Below are positions 1-12,172 of a stretch of 64,000 nt of DNA, one piece after another. Numbering within the stretch: the stretch's first letter is position 1; each line of letters begins with the position of its first letter. Location: contig JAFCIZ010000005.1 of the NCBI GenBank assembly GCA_017871115.1, positions 1,720,501 through 1,784,500 of the forward strand, in the 5' to 3' direction. The notes beneath the pieces were generated by a model. The model had not been told where the DNA came from. It saw only the letters and a program-made list of their open reading frames with translations, and ran no database searches. The DNA is from Cunninghamella blakesleeana. Its lineage: Eukaryota; Mucoromycota; Mucoromycetes; Mucorales; Cunninghamellaceae. Both the position numbers and the translations under genes were made by a program.

Positions 1-1441
1 CTCCTCCTCCTCCTCCTGGTAAAATGAAAAAAAAAAAATCATAAAATAAAAATGGATTAAATAGTAATTGATATATTTACATAAAAATATAATTTTTTAT
101 ATAAAAAAATTAGCATATAATTCTGGAATTTCATCATTATCGCCTCCACCACCTCCACCACCTCCACCTCCACCACCTCCTTCACTTCCAACAACAACAA
201 CTTCATCGTCACCATCAGCATCTAATATAAACAATAATAATAACAATGTTCCACCTATTCCCGCTTCACCATCTCGTAAAACATTACAAAACCAATCACA
301 AATTAAATTAAAAAATATTCAATGGCAAAAATTGGATTTAAAACATCTTGAAAAAACTGTCTGGTCCGTAGATAAAATCAATGAATCTCAACTTGAATCA
401 AAATTGTCTCAATTAGGTGTTTTTAGTAATATTGATTCTATGTTTGCTGCTAAAACCAATACAGCGTTTCAAGGTAAATTAAAAGCAGCCTCTGAAGAAA
501 AGAAAGACGCTATCACCTTTTTATCAAAAACCAAAAGCCGTAATCTTAGTAAGTCATTTCAAATTCATATACAAATATATACAAATATATAATAATAATA
601 ATAATAATAATGCATTTTTCTTCTTTTTCCTTTCCTTTTCTTTTTCCCTAGATATTACTGTTCTGCCTAAGATCAAAAAATATGATGATTTCCAAGTAGT
701 ACGAAGAAAAATCTTACAAATGGATGATGACCTATGTACAGAAATATTTTTAACCAATTTAATTTCATCAATACCAACACCAGATGATGATTTGAAAAAA
801 ATGGAACGTTATATTAATACTAATTGTGAAGAAGAATTTAAACAATTAGATATACCTGAACAGTTTACTATAGAAGTAAGGATTCATATGTACATATTTA
901 TATATTGAATTATAAAGCCATTAATATGATTCAGATTAATATGGACATTTATTTATTTTCAAATATACTTTTATTTTTATTATTATTATAAAATTATTTA
1001 GATGATGAAAATATACCGTTATAAAGAACGCCTTCATTTTATGTTATTCCGCACTCAATTCTGGGAAATTTATGATCATTTATCTGAAGTAAGTTGAATT
1101 TTTATTATGTATACATTATTATTCTTGTTTTGAATCATAATTAATATTAATACCCATACTATTTTTTATGGCTTTTATTTGATATAATCTAGAGCATGAC
1201 AACCATTGCTGATGTTACAGATTCCTTGTATGATTCTAAAAATTTTCATGAATTACTTAGTGTAAGTTTATATATATAAAGGAAAAGGAAAGGAATATAA
1301 AAAAACAGATCATTAAAAGAGCTATGATATTATTGCTATTATTATCACTATTTATTTTAGATTATTTTAATGATGGGTAATTATATGAATGGTTCAGGTT
1401 TTCAAGGTGGTGCATTTGGTATTCGAATTTCTAGTTTGACC

Positions 1442-1476
<35 letters not shown>

Positions 1477-2714
1477 AAATAAAAAGTATAAAAAGAGTTG
1501 GAATGATTTTAAGAAAAAAAAAATCCTAAACCAAATCTACTTTTTTTTTATATTACTATTTTACAATACATCTGTCAATTAGTTAGTAGATACTAAAGCT
1601 TCCGATAATAATAGTATGACATTCTTACATGTATTGATTGGGATTGTAAGAAAAGAATTTCCTCATATCTTGGGTTTTATTGACGATCTTCAAGGTGTAA
1701 GCAATGCTGCTAGAAGTGAGTCGATATTTTTTTTCTAATTTTTTTTCTATACATTCATATACATATGTACTTATTACTATATACTTATTATCATTATAAC
1801 TATTATTATTATTATTTAAAAAAAAAAAACGAATATGAATAGTTATGGCCAGTATAAACGATCTCATGCAACAATATACAGATATGAGACAAAACTTGAA
1901 AAAATTAAATCAAGAATTAAAAGAGCACTGGATAGATAAAGAATTGGAAGACAAAGAGGATCAATTTTTAGAAGTCATGATGGAACATAGCAAAGCAGCC
2001 AACAATCGATTTGAAGATTTAGAAGCTTTATATTTAAACATGGATACCAAATGGAAAAACACAATGATCTTTTATGGTGAAAATCCTAAAGTCATGCGCC
2101 CTGATGATTTTTTCAGTATTTTTTCCCAATTTCTTCATCAATGGAAAGTAGCAGCTGTTATGGAAAAGAAAATATCTGAGCAAAAGGAACGTGAAATAGA
2201 ACAAGAGCGTCAAAAACAGGAACGTCAACTAAAATCGAAGGCAATGACAACATCAAAAGGAAAACGTGTATACCATACCACAGATGAAGATGATGATAAT
2301 GAAGAAGAATATGAGGAAGGAGAAGATTATGAAGATGAAGACGAAGATTCAAACGGGCCCCATACTCCTGATGAAAAAGAAATCCATGACGATAATAATA
2401 GAAGAATTATGGACAATTTATTAGATGTATTAAGATCAGGAGATAGTTTACAAACAATAAGACAAAAAAGACGGGCCCAACGAAAATTGTCTACAAATTT
2501 AATTAGAAGCGAATCAACGCCTACTTCATGTGGCGATCATGAACAACAACAACAACAAGAACAGCAACAAGAACGAGGACAATATCGTTTCTCCATAGAT
2601 AATAATAGCAATACCAAGCATATTAATAAAAATGATAATAATGACGACAATAATAATCCTACAACTCCATCTTTATCAGCCGAAGAATTACTTCGTAATT
2701 TACAAAATGATTAA
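1..2714 (+). CDS. Diaphanous-related formin, 5' end missing
   Basis: Formins nucleate and elongate unbranched actin filaments at growth sites and the division ring. The 5' part lies outside the window. Eight exons are readable: 1-18 (partial), 114-548, 652-875, 1002-1088, 1193-1261, 1361-1444, 1583-1715 and 1843-2714; all introns are GT-AG and the frame is kept. A proline run (FH1, from 1 and again about 143-182), the expected profilin-binding site, precedes an FH2 domain starting near 300 (KNIQWQKLDL) and including the signature GNYMNGSGFQ (about 1377). The C-terminus has a DAD: MDNLLDVLRSG at about 2409, followed by the basic patch RRAQRK. A DAD implies an autoinhibited formin opened by a Rho-family GTPase (family knowledge; the DID/GBD half is not visible). 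Acidic, Gln and Asn runs flank the DAD. BNI1, SEPA and CDC12 are the closest fungal equivalents, but I cannot choose among paralogues. Confidence 0.95.
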
Positions 2715-4045
2715 ATTATATATATATATCATATATATATTATTTCATTCAATTATTATATAGTATATTTATTTATTTTTTAATCTTTCATATCTATTGC
2801 ATATTTTACTTTACAATTTACGTATATCGTGTATATCTTTTTACATTTCCTCACTACTTTTAATTATTTTACATTCTATTTTTTTTAACATTTACATTAA
2901 TTATTTAATACATGGCAAATAAAATTACAAATCTATAAAAAAAAAAGTAGAAAATTTAAAAATGATAGAAATGTAGCATAAATGTTTTAATTACCCAAGT
3001 TTTTTATTATTATTGAAAAATTATAGCTTATAGTTTGGATTTCTGTGGATCATTTAAATATTTAAACAAAAATAAAAATAAAAACCTTTTTTTAAACTAA
3101 CAAACATTAATAAGAGTTGTCAACTTATCATTATCTTACTTTGGAAATATTTGATTTTTATATATGATGATGTTAAATTAAAAATGAAATAAAAATAAAA
3201 AAAGCGGGGTTTTTTAATCAAAAGAGAATTTATATATTTTTGAATCTCCGCCTTTTTACCATTTTTCTACTTAATCAGTAAAAAGCAATTTGTCCTCGTT
3301 CTTGTAACCTCAATCGACCGGAGTTTTGATCGTAAAAAGGGTCTCGGTCGACTTCCTTTTAACGGAGGACAAAACCGATTCATTAATGCAGTAAATATAT
3401 AAATAAAATAAAAAAAAGCTTTGGAAAAATCTTGAAAAGGTGCTATTTTTTTTTTTCAAATAAAAAAAATAATTGTATCTTTTATACGTACTAAGTAAAA
3501 TAAAAAAATAAAAAAAATAAAAAAAGAAAAAGGAAAATGATCTAATTAAGATCGTCTTTTTTTTAACTGGAGTGTATGTATGAAACTACTGAATTTGAAA
3601 TTTTAAAAAAGAAAGGAAGAAGAAAAAAAATATACTAAATAGTGGAGGTTCCATTTAGTTTATTTATTGGATAAGGTTTAAAAAATACCATTTTTTGTTT
3701 GACATAGTATTATTTTACATGTTAAATAGAATAAAATAATAGGCAAAAGTATAATTATAATAATAATAAAAAAGCTTTCTTGTTATGTTGAATTCCATAT
3801 TTGGATTTATAAACTCCGCCTTTTTAATTCTAAAATTTTCATTTTTGTCCCTTCTATTTATTTTCCTTTTCTTTATTTTCATTTTCGCTTTTTTTTTACA
3901 TATATTTATAAATATTATATATATATATATATATATCCTTCTCTTTCTTTTTCTTTCTACCTACGTATCTATTATATTTATATAAATATAATAATCTAAA
4001 AAATATAATAAATATCTATACATATATTAAAAGACTAGATAAATA
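2715..4045. other. Intergenic, formin / SIP5-like
   Basis: Very AT-rich and without a credible ORF. It holds the 3' end of the formin gene, an imperfect pair AAAAAGCGGGG (about 3198) / CTCCGCC(T)n (about 3245), the nested inverted repeat described separately, and a T-rich and AT-repeat stretch (about 3840-3960) just upstream of the next start, which is probably its promoter and 5' leader. Confidence 0.6.
3289..3373. repeat. Nested inverted repeat in a GC-richer island
   Basis: Outer arms TTTGTCCTCGTT (3289-3300) and AACGGAGGACAAA (3361-3373) pair with a single bulge. Inner arms TCGACCG (3314-3320) and CGGTCGA (3345-3351) pair perfectly around a 24-base loop. The island is clearly richer in G+C than the surrounding sequence. 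It has no cloverleaf and no convincing box A/box B pair, so it is not a tRNA. It could be a structured RNA, the remnant of a small inverted-repeat element, or a palindromic protein-binding region; I cannot decide. Confidence 0.5.
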
Positions 4046-6003
4046 ATGGGTGCAAATAGTTCTAAAGATAATTCAAGAGGTAGTAGTATTCAATCTATCG
4101 GTTTTAAAAATAAACCTCAAGATTTAGTTGATTTTGGTACTATTTTTCCTAATGGTCTATATTCTACTACTCCACAAGACTTTGATACAAGAGCTCTGCG
4201 GCAATTAATTATTACTAGAAAATTAGCTCCTTTCTATAAAGGTAAAGAATAATAATGATAAGAATAAGGATAAGGATAAGGATAAAAACAATAATAGTAT
4301 AAAATAAATAAACGATTACTAATAATAAAGAGTAAACTTGTATATTAATTATTATTCTTATATATATTTAAATATTTAAATATAGGTTTAAACGATGCAC
4401 CTGAACCTATAACTATCAGCTCTCTTACATCTCCACCTTCACTTCATTCTTCTACGTCACTTTCCACCCTATCTACTCCATCACCTACTTCTAAAAATAT
4501 AGGTAGACCCCGTAGTGCCTCCAACCGAAGTGAAAAGATACAAAAAAATAGTAATAATAATAATAATAATAATAGTGAAAAAGAACTCAGCCATAGTGAA
4601 CGCATGAAACAGCACGAAGCCATGTTATATAATGATGCCGTAGAGTGTCCTATATGTTTTTTAGTAAGTGATATGACCTATATATTATATAAACTATGGT
4701 GAAAGAAACTAAAATATAGTAGATTCTTATTGTTTATTTATTCTTATATTTATTACTATCTTATTTTGTTTTGTTTTATTTATAGTACTACCCACCAAAT
4801 ATTAATTATTCACGTTGTTGTGATCAGCCTATATGTACAGAATGTTTTATACAAATTCATCGACCTACAGATGACCCAACTAGTCCAGCGACTTGCCCTT
4901 TTTGTTTAGAGGCTAATTATGGTATTACTTATCAACCCCCTCCTTGGAGTCAAAAAACATCTTCATCTTCATCCCAACAGAAACGACTTCGTTCTTTTTC
5001 AGCCTCATCTTCATCCTCTTCTTCTTCCATTAATATATCTCAAAATAATAATAACCATAACCACATGAATCATAGTACAGGTGGTGCTCGTCATACCACT
5101 TCTGGAGTGAGTGATGAGAGAAAACCAAGAAGAAAAAGCGTTAGCCATTCCCATCCCGACGTTGTTTTAATAGGTAATTTAAATGATGATGATGATGATG
5201 ATGATGATAATAATAATAATAATAATATATATATATATTTATAAAAGGCTATTAAGTAAGAGAATACCTATATATTTATTTATTTATTCTTCTTTTATAT
5301 ATACACATATATTAATATAATAATAGATCATATTCGACCTCATTGGAATAAGCCAATAGTATCATCAACAAGATCATCTCGTCGTAATTCGTTAACCAAT
5401 ACATCTTCTCCTGGCCGTAATTTGCTTCGTGTGGTAACTCGACCCGGTAGATCGGCATCTTCCGCAGCATCAACAGAGTATAATCAATATTTAGCAAATG
5501 TACGCGATATGAATATGGATTTGGAAGAATGGATGGTTATGGAAGCTATAAGATTATCTTTGGCCGAACATGAAGAACAAGCTCGACAACAAGAACAACA
5601 AGGACAGCAACAGCAAGAAATTGTATCTTCTCCTTCTATAATAGTTTCTTCGGATAATAATAGTATGAGCAGTTATAATAACAGTAGTAATAGCAATAAT
5701 GATAATACAAGCGATCATAATACAATCGATCGCAATAATAATGGTGAAGTTATTGAAGAAGAAGACGATGATGATGAACAACCATTGGCTTTACGTATCC
5801 CACATTATCAACAACAACATCAGCAACAGGAACAAGAACAACAACAACAACAACAATTATCGCAACAAGAACAAAGTACATTACCTAATCAATGTAAATC
5901 TTCATCTTCATCCATTAAAGAAACTTTTGAAGTTCAACAAAATACATTAAATAAGAAATCATCTGGTCATGATCCACAAACTTCAAATAACATCATTTGT
6001 TAA
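4046..6003 (+). CDS. SIP5-like RING-type protein, probably N-myristoylated
   Basis: Exons 4046-4241, 4386-4663, 4786-5173 and 5327-6003 give 512 residues. The N-terminus MGANSSKD fits an N-myristoylation site. A RING-like Cys cluster is visible: C153-x2-C156, C169-C170, C175-x2-C178 and C195-x2-C198, followed by a Tyr/Pro-rich stretch; the exon 2/3 junction falls inside it. A UIM-like helix [12 protein letters not shown] (encoded at about 5539-5575) follows, then a long Gln/Asn/Ser/Glu-rich tail. This order (myristoyl-like start, SIP5-type Cys cluster, MEAIRLS helix, low-complexity tail) is that of fungal SIP5, named in yeast as a Snf1-interacting protein. A ubiquitin-related membrane-associated role is inferred only. 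The Cys cluster lacks a clear RING His, so ligase activity is uncertain. Confidence 0.85.
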
Positions 6004-6040
<37 letters not shown>

Positions 6041-6289
6041 CTTTTATTCTATCCTTTTTTCATTCTCTATATTATTATTTTTATTTTATCATCCTATTAC
6101 TACTTATATATATTTATATATCCCCCCCGCTTCCTTTTTTTTATGTATATTTCTTTTTTCTTTTTTCTTTTCTCTTTTTTTTTTTTACTTTTTTACTTTT
6201 TTGCTAAATCTTTTTTATCCAATAGTATATAATTTTTTTAAGCTTAAATACACATTTATACACTCTTTATTTTTTTTTCTTTTCCTCTC

Positions 6290-6326
<37 letters not shown>

Positions 6327-6764
6327 CTTATTATTATTATTACATATTATTTTTATTATAAAATAAAATATATAAGAAAAAATCATATAAATATAATTAA
6401 AGATTTTGCTTTACTTGTATATAAAATTCAAAAAGTATTTAAAAAAAAGAAATAGAACGATAAGTGATTATGATATATTAAAAAATCATTAAAATATATT
6501 ATTTTGTATTGTACGTTGAGCAAACTAAACTAATAAAAAAAAAGTTTCCTTTTTTGAATTTTTTATGTATAAAAAAATTGTCGGTAAAAATATCGCCACG
6601 TTTATTTACTTTTACTCCTTTTTTCCTTTTTTCTCTTTTTCCCTTCCTTTCCCTCTCTCTCTCTAACCTTTTTTCTTCCCTCACTTTTTGATATATACAC
6701 ATACGTATTTTACATAAACCCATCTATTCATTTTATTTCTATATAAATACACAAAACGTTCATA
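6004..6764. other. Intergenic, SIP5-like / lectin
   Basis: Low-complexity spacer: an AT dinucleotide repeat just after the stop (about 6008-6038), long pyrimidine tracts, a (TTA)n run at about 6293-6327, and a CT-rich tract (about 6615-6680) ahead of the lectin start. Open frames here are products of the repeats. The CT-rich tract and TATATAAA-like sequence near 6740 are likely promoter features of the lectin gene. Confidence 0.5.
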
Positions 6765-9260
6765 ATGAAAATATCTAGTCTTTTTTTTATATCAAGTATA
6801 TTTATTTTTAATGGAATAGAAGCTGGTATCTTTAGTCATCGCGCTTCAAGCGATTCCTCTACTTCCAATAATAATAATAATGAACAAAACGATAATAAAA
6901 TCGTAATTCCTGCTACACAAAAATTCGATTATAAACTTTCCTTCAAATATCCTTACTATTATAACAATACAGTTCCTTTCTGGACAACAGGAGGAGGTAA
7001 ATATATATAAATAAAGTAATACTTTATACATTTGAAAAGAAGGAACATCTTTTATTTATTTATCAATACGCCTATTTGCCTTTCTGTTTCTTTTTATATC
7101 AGACATAATTAAGGCAACGGATAGACTTCGATTAGCATCATCAGTTCCTGGCAGTAAAGGATGGATATGGAGTGATTTAAAAAACGAATATGATGACTGG
7201 ATGGTGGATTTGGATTTTCGTATAACAGGAAATCAAGTGAATGGGGGTCGTGGGTTTGCTTTTTGGTTAACAAAAGATGTTTCAACAGAAGGTCCTATTT
7301 TTGGTGCTAAAGATAAATGGGAAGGTTTAAGTATTTGGTTTGTTTCTTCAAATCCAAAGGTAAAAATGGATACTCTATACTATTTTATACATAAACGTAT
7401 GTATTTAAATAATAATAATAATAATAATCTATATACTTTTTATTTAATAAATAGACAAAAGATCCACTTATTATGGCATTTATAAATGATGGAACTACAG
7501 CAATGGCATCTGGAGGTATTGATCCAACAGCCAAAGCTATTGGGTCGTGTAAAATTGATTACCGTAATACTGATCAACCTGTTAAAATGCGCCTTTCTTA
7601 TAAAGATCGAACTTTAAATGTAAGTTTTTTTTATACAAATAGATAAATATAAAAGAAGAGAATTTTATATGATTTGGAGCTGCTTTTATTCTTATTCTTT
7701 TTATGTTTTTTAAAAATATTATTTAGTTAATTATGGATACTACTTCCCATGATATTAATTTCCGTCCATGTTTCCACAAAACTGATATTGACATTCCTAA
7801 AGGTTACACGTTTGGTATTACGGTAATAATGATTATAATAATTATGTATAATAATGACATTAATAATAAAATTAATGGCAATATTTTTTTTTTTTTACTT
7901 GTATTAATTTATTATTTTATTTTTTTAAATCTCTATCTTTTTATTTCCAAAGGCCGCTTCTACTAACCCTGCAGGTGATATATATATAGAAACAGTACAT
8001 GAATAGTAATTATAGTCATATAATTTATATATTAATTATTTTATTTTATTTATTACTATTAGATGATCATGACATTATATCCTTTGAAACTTATCAATTG
8101 GATCCTCCATTCAAGCCAAAGGTAAATATATAAATATATATAAATATATAAATATATATGTATATATAAGAAATATTAATGGTTTTATTTTAACAACTAT
8201 AGAATAACAAACGACCATTAGAAGATGAAAAAACTCAAAAAGGCGAAGCTTTTACACAACTCACTGAAGAACAAAAGAAAGTAAGTGTTTTATATAAATA
8301 TAATGTATACACAAATATAGCTATAAATGTGCATATGCCACATTCATTCGTTCCTTTTGATTTATTTATTTTATTGAATAGAAAATTGAACAAGCTGAAT
8401 TCGATATTAAAAAATTACGTGAACAATCAGAAGAAGAACCTCCAGTATCAGAAATCTCTGCAAATATTGTAATATATATATATTTGTATATATATGTACC
8501 TATTTCAAAACTATATTTATTAAGATTTTTTTTTCTTTCTTTCAACAACAATAATAATAGGGTATTCTCTATGATACACAACGCCGTACATTAGAAATAT
8601 TAGAAATTGCTCAACTACAATTAGAGGCTATTGGTGCACCTGCTCCTGAAAAAATTATTACTGGGGATTATCAAATAAAACCTACCACCAACAATAATAA
8701 TAATTACCAACAAGCAAAGTATGACTATATAGATATATATAGATATATAGATATACTATTTGATGATAAAAAAAAAAGTAAAAATTTATTCATTCTTCTT
8801 TTTTTAAAATACATATATCTAGACGAAACGATTTATCACTTGATCAATTAAAAGCCGAAGCACAAAATATTATACAACGATTAGAAAAGCAATCTGCTCA
8901 ATACGAACAATCATTAAAAAATGTCCAAGATACTGTTGCACGTGTAGAAAGCTTAGTTCAAGGATTAGATGTAAGATTATTATATATATATCTTGGAAAA
9001 AAAAAAAGTGAAAGAGTAAATAGAACGATATATTGATATATAAATATTTAATATGAAAATAGAAACGATTGGTTTTACAATCATCCAATTTACATGGCAA
9101 ATTAAGCGAAATTACCAAAGGATCAGAAGAAGCTAGAGGTACCATGTCAACATTAATTCGATATATCTTTTATGCATGTGGATTACAAGCTTCAGTTGGA
9201 TTGGCTTTATATATTTATTGGAAATTACGTGTTGAAAAGAATGATAAGAAATTTGTATAA
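6765..9260 (+). CDS. L-type lectin cargo receptor, ERGIC-53/EMP47-like
   Basis: Eleven exons (6765-6996, 7103-7359, 7455-7619, 7727-7822, 7953-7974, 8063-8121, 8203-8280, 8382-8468, 8561-8718, 8823-8970, 9063-9260) encode 499 residues. Order: signal peptide (about 1-21), L-type lectin domain (about 50-270), a coiled coil rich in Glu/Gln (about 285-455), one transmembrane segment (about 465-487) and a short cytosolic tail ending KKFV. KKxx at the C-terminus is the COPI retrieval signal, and the last two hydrophobic residues resemble the ERGIC-53 exit signal. The family carries glycoproteins from ER to Golgi. The Asp and His/Asp that hold calcium and mannose in ERGIC-53 are not evident: the corresponding stretches read IWFVSSNPKTKDP and AMASGGID, so a calcium-independent EMP47-like mode is likely. 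Exon 5 is only 22 bases. Confidence 0.93.
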
Positions 9261-9512
9261 AACATTAAACCTCAATCATAGTCTAGTTTACTGATTCATA
9301 TTCTTTTTTTTAAAAAAAAAAAAAATAATAAAATCAAATAAAATAAAAGAAGGAACAAAAAGAAAAATAATGAACAAATACTTATTAAAAAGAATCTATT
9401 TTAAAAAAGTGTGAGAGTGGTGGTATATATATTTATAAATAAAAAATAAGTGGGGAGAAGGGATAAAAAATAAAAATAAGAAATTATTTACTATACAAAA
9501 AAAAAAAAAAAA

Positions 9513-11072
9513 TTAGATTTTATCGTCATATACAATATAAAGTTTAACGCCATCTTTCAAAACATGAGACGCAGATGATAAATGAGGCTATAATATATAA
9601 AAATAAGGGGAGAGAGAAAAAAAGATTCAATAACCTTAATATCGTTATAAATTTATAATTATTATTTCATATCATAATTACTTACCAAATTAGATTCTTC
9701 CAACCAAACAAGCAAAGCATCAGTTATTAGAGAATCCGGAACATGATTATTATTATTGTTATTGTCATTTTGATTATGGTGATGGTTTTGTGATGAAGTA
9801 GAAGCCGCATTGATAAAATAAATACCAAAAGGAGCCAAAGGATGGCAAGTATCATGATGACCGTACATGATATTTACTTTTAAAATCTTTAACAATCGAT
9901 TGGTAAGTTCATTTTTACCTAAAAAAAATCTCGTGTCCAAATCATCTTGGCGTTGTTCCATTCGAATCACTTTATTTAACAAGATTGATTGACCGAAAAA
10001 TGATCTTAATTTCATTCCATTATTCTAAACGGTTAAATAGTAAAATAAAGAAAAAATAATAATGGTAATAAAATCAATATAACTATAATATATTATTTAT
10101 TTATTTAACTATATATATACAACTTTTTATTTTTATTTTACCTTTTGAATAGGAGTAATGGTAGGACATTGAAAAGGTTTATTAGTATTTGTTTCAACTT
10201 TAGGTGAAGATGGAGGGGAAATAGGAGGAAGAATAGTAGTATTATTCTTTTCTTTTTTTAAAGAATGGGGATCAGGGTTTACTTTTGATAACCTTTTATG
10301 ATTACTATGATTATGGTTATTAGATACTAAGGAGTTGGACATTAATGAAGTTGTTCTCGGTGGGAAATGAGATGATGAAGAAGGTGGTGATAAAGGTGGT
10401 GATAATAATTCATATTGATGATTTTGTTGAATGGTTTTATTTTTTTCTATTTTAGTTGAAGAAGAGGATGATGATGATAAATTTAATGAGGTAGATATTG
10501 TTAATGATTTATTATTGTTATTATTGTAATTATTATTATTAGATGATGTTGAATCTAAAAAAGGAAATGGATTGGAAGGAAAAAATAAGAAAGGTTAATT
10601 AACAAGTAATAATTAACAGTCATTTATTATTATTTTTTTTAAAAAAAAACAACTTACTTGATGAAATGATATTAGTTGTGGTTAAAAAAGGATTTATTGT
10701 ATTCATGTATTGTTTTGACAAACGATCAATTTGTTCAAAAGTAATAGCTGAAGATTGATTTAATTGAGGTTGATAAGAATAAGAATGAGATAAATGAAAA
10801 GAAGACGAAGGATTAGGTGATGATGATGATGATGATGATGTAGTGGATGAAGTAGTAGAAGTAGTAGAAGACATCATGGTAGGCGAAGGTATATATAAAT
10901 CTTCATATTCTTCATCTTTTACTTTATTATTTTCTATAGTTGATTTTAGTTCATTAATATGGTCTTGTAATTGTTTTGATAACAAAATAATTTTTGTATA
11001 ACGATGTCGATCATGAGGAGATCCTAGTTGACAAGCTAAATCCGTTAAATTGACTAAAGCATTACTATTCAT
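9513..11072 (-). CDS. Unrecognised Ser/Asn-rich protein with two conserved-looking ends
   Basis: Exons in transcription order 11072-10658, 10554-10142, 10024-9686, 9587-9513 give 413 residues with every junction in frame. I do not recognise the family. An N-terminal helical block (about 1-45, with LACQLGSPHDRHRY) is followed by Ser/Thr/Asn/Pro low complexity, then a folded-looking C-terminal part with RFFLGKNELTNRLLKILKV, an Asn/His insert, and HVPDSLITDALLVWLEESN leading to the end DGVKLYIVYDDKI. No signal peptide, membrane helix or metal-binding pattern is seen. The start at 11072 is preferred over an in-frame upstream AUG-containing extension (to 11294) because that stretch is Phe/Leu/Ser-rich translated intergenic sequence. 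The gene is convergent with the lectin gene, about 250 bases between stops. It may be lineage-specific. Confidence 0.75.
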
Positions 11073-12127
11073 TCTATTTATAATATGATTATTCTTTTGA
11101 ATGAATAATAAAGCTATTAAGAAACTAAAACTAGATAAAAAATAAAAAATAAAATAAAAAAATAAAGAGTAAAAAGTAAAATAGAAAATGAGAGAGAAAG
11201 AGAGAAAAAAAAAAATGATTGATTTTTTAAAAAAACTACCCCTGAATAACCTTATTTGGTAATAATGAACATCGGGATTTAAATATCTCCACACGCCTTT
11301 TATTTTCTATTTCTATGATGATTTACTCCTTATTTTTATTATTCCTTTAATAAAAATTATAATCAGGTTTTTTATTTCATCTTGTACTGCAGGTGCCTTT
11401 TTTTATATATGATAATAAAAAAGAACTTGCTTATTTGTTATTTTGATTGTATTACAAAAATGATCATTTTCTATGTATTATTTTATTTCTTTTTGATTTT
11501 CTATAAAAAAAATTGGTACGTTACCTATTTTTTTTTAAATGGTAAGTATGTGGTACACTCTTTTTTTTTTTTTTAAAAAAAAAAAAATGTTTTCGGTATT
11601 AAAACTCCCGATATTCATGCCATTGTTTTGTTTTTGTTTTTTTTTTATATAGTATGATCATTTCAAATAAAAAAAAAAAAAAATACATAAATATATAAAA
11701 AATAAGTCATACGCATGAGATGCCATATATGGTCAACAATGACATTTCATATTTTTTTTTTCTTTTTTTAGTCTGTGCTTGCCTTTTTCATAATTGTTAT
11801 TGATTTGTTTATTTGACATATATTTATTTATTTGATTTTTTAAAAAGGATAAAATAATAAAAGGGCATATATAAATTTGGAGTTTTTTTTTTTTTCGTAT
11901 CATAAAAAAATCATTTTCATTGTAATAGTAGTGACTAGTTATTCATAAATATAATATATAAATTAAAGCATAAGGGGATATAGTAAAAAAAGAAAAGAAA
12001 AAGAAAAAGTCATAAATATAAGATCATAGATATACGTGTTATGTATAAGGGTTTGGTTCATATTAAAATAATAATTATAATAATTATAAAATGAAAGTGA
12101 GGGGAAATGAAAATAATAACCATAATA

Positions 12128-12169
<42 letters not shown>
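11073..12169. other. Intergenic, unknown protein / C2H2 factor
   Basis: AT-rich with T and A homopolymers and an AT dinucleotide repeat at about 12133-12169 directly next to the zinc-finger stop codon. It contains the upstream region of the 9513-11072 gene and the 3' end of the zinc-finger gene. I see no gene, RNA or element. Confidence 0.5.

Positions 12170-12172
<3 letters not shown>

Noticed and set aside
1440..1475. Frameshift in the formin FH2 region
   Set aside because: The A-run lies just after a donor site (AAA|GTAAAA); it is inside an intron and the FH2 frame is intact across 1444/1583.
2034..2352. Minus-strand ORFs opposite the formin tail
   Set aside because: Shadow frames of the DAD-containing exon, rich in Leu/His/Phe from the antisense of acidic codons.
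3289..3373. tRNA gene
   Set aside because: The outer stem could imitate an acceptor stem, but no D-arm or anticodon arm forms and GGTCGACTTCC does not sit as a T-arm.
5969..6455. Overlapping ORFs of 87 and 152 codons after the SIP5-like stop
   Set aside because: Composed of Tyr/Ile/Phe runs from AT, CT and TTA repeats; this is the 3' spacer.
11073..11294. 74-residue N-terminal extension of the unknown protein
   Set aside because: The upstream stretch is Phe/Ser/Leu/Tyr homopolymer-like and matches translated spacer; the start at 11072 begins the normal-composition protein.
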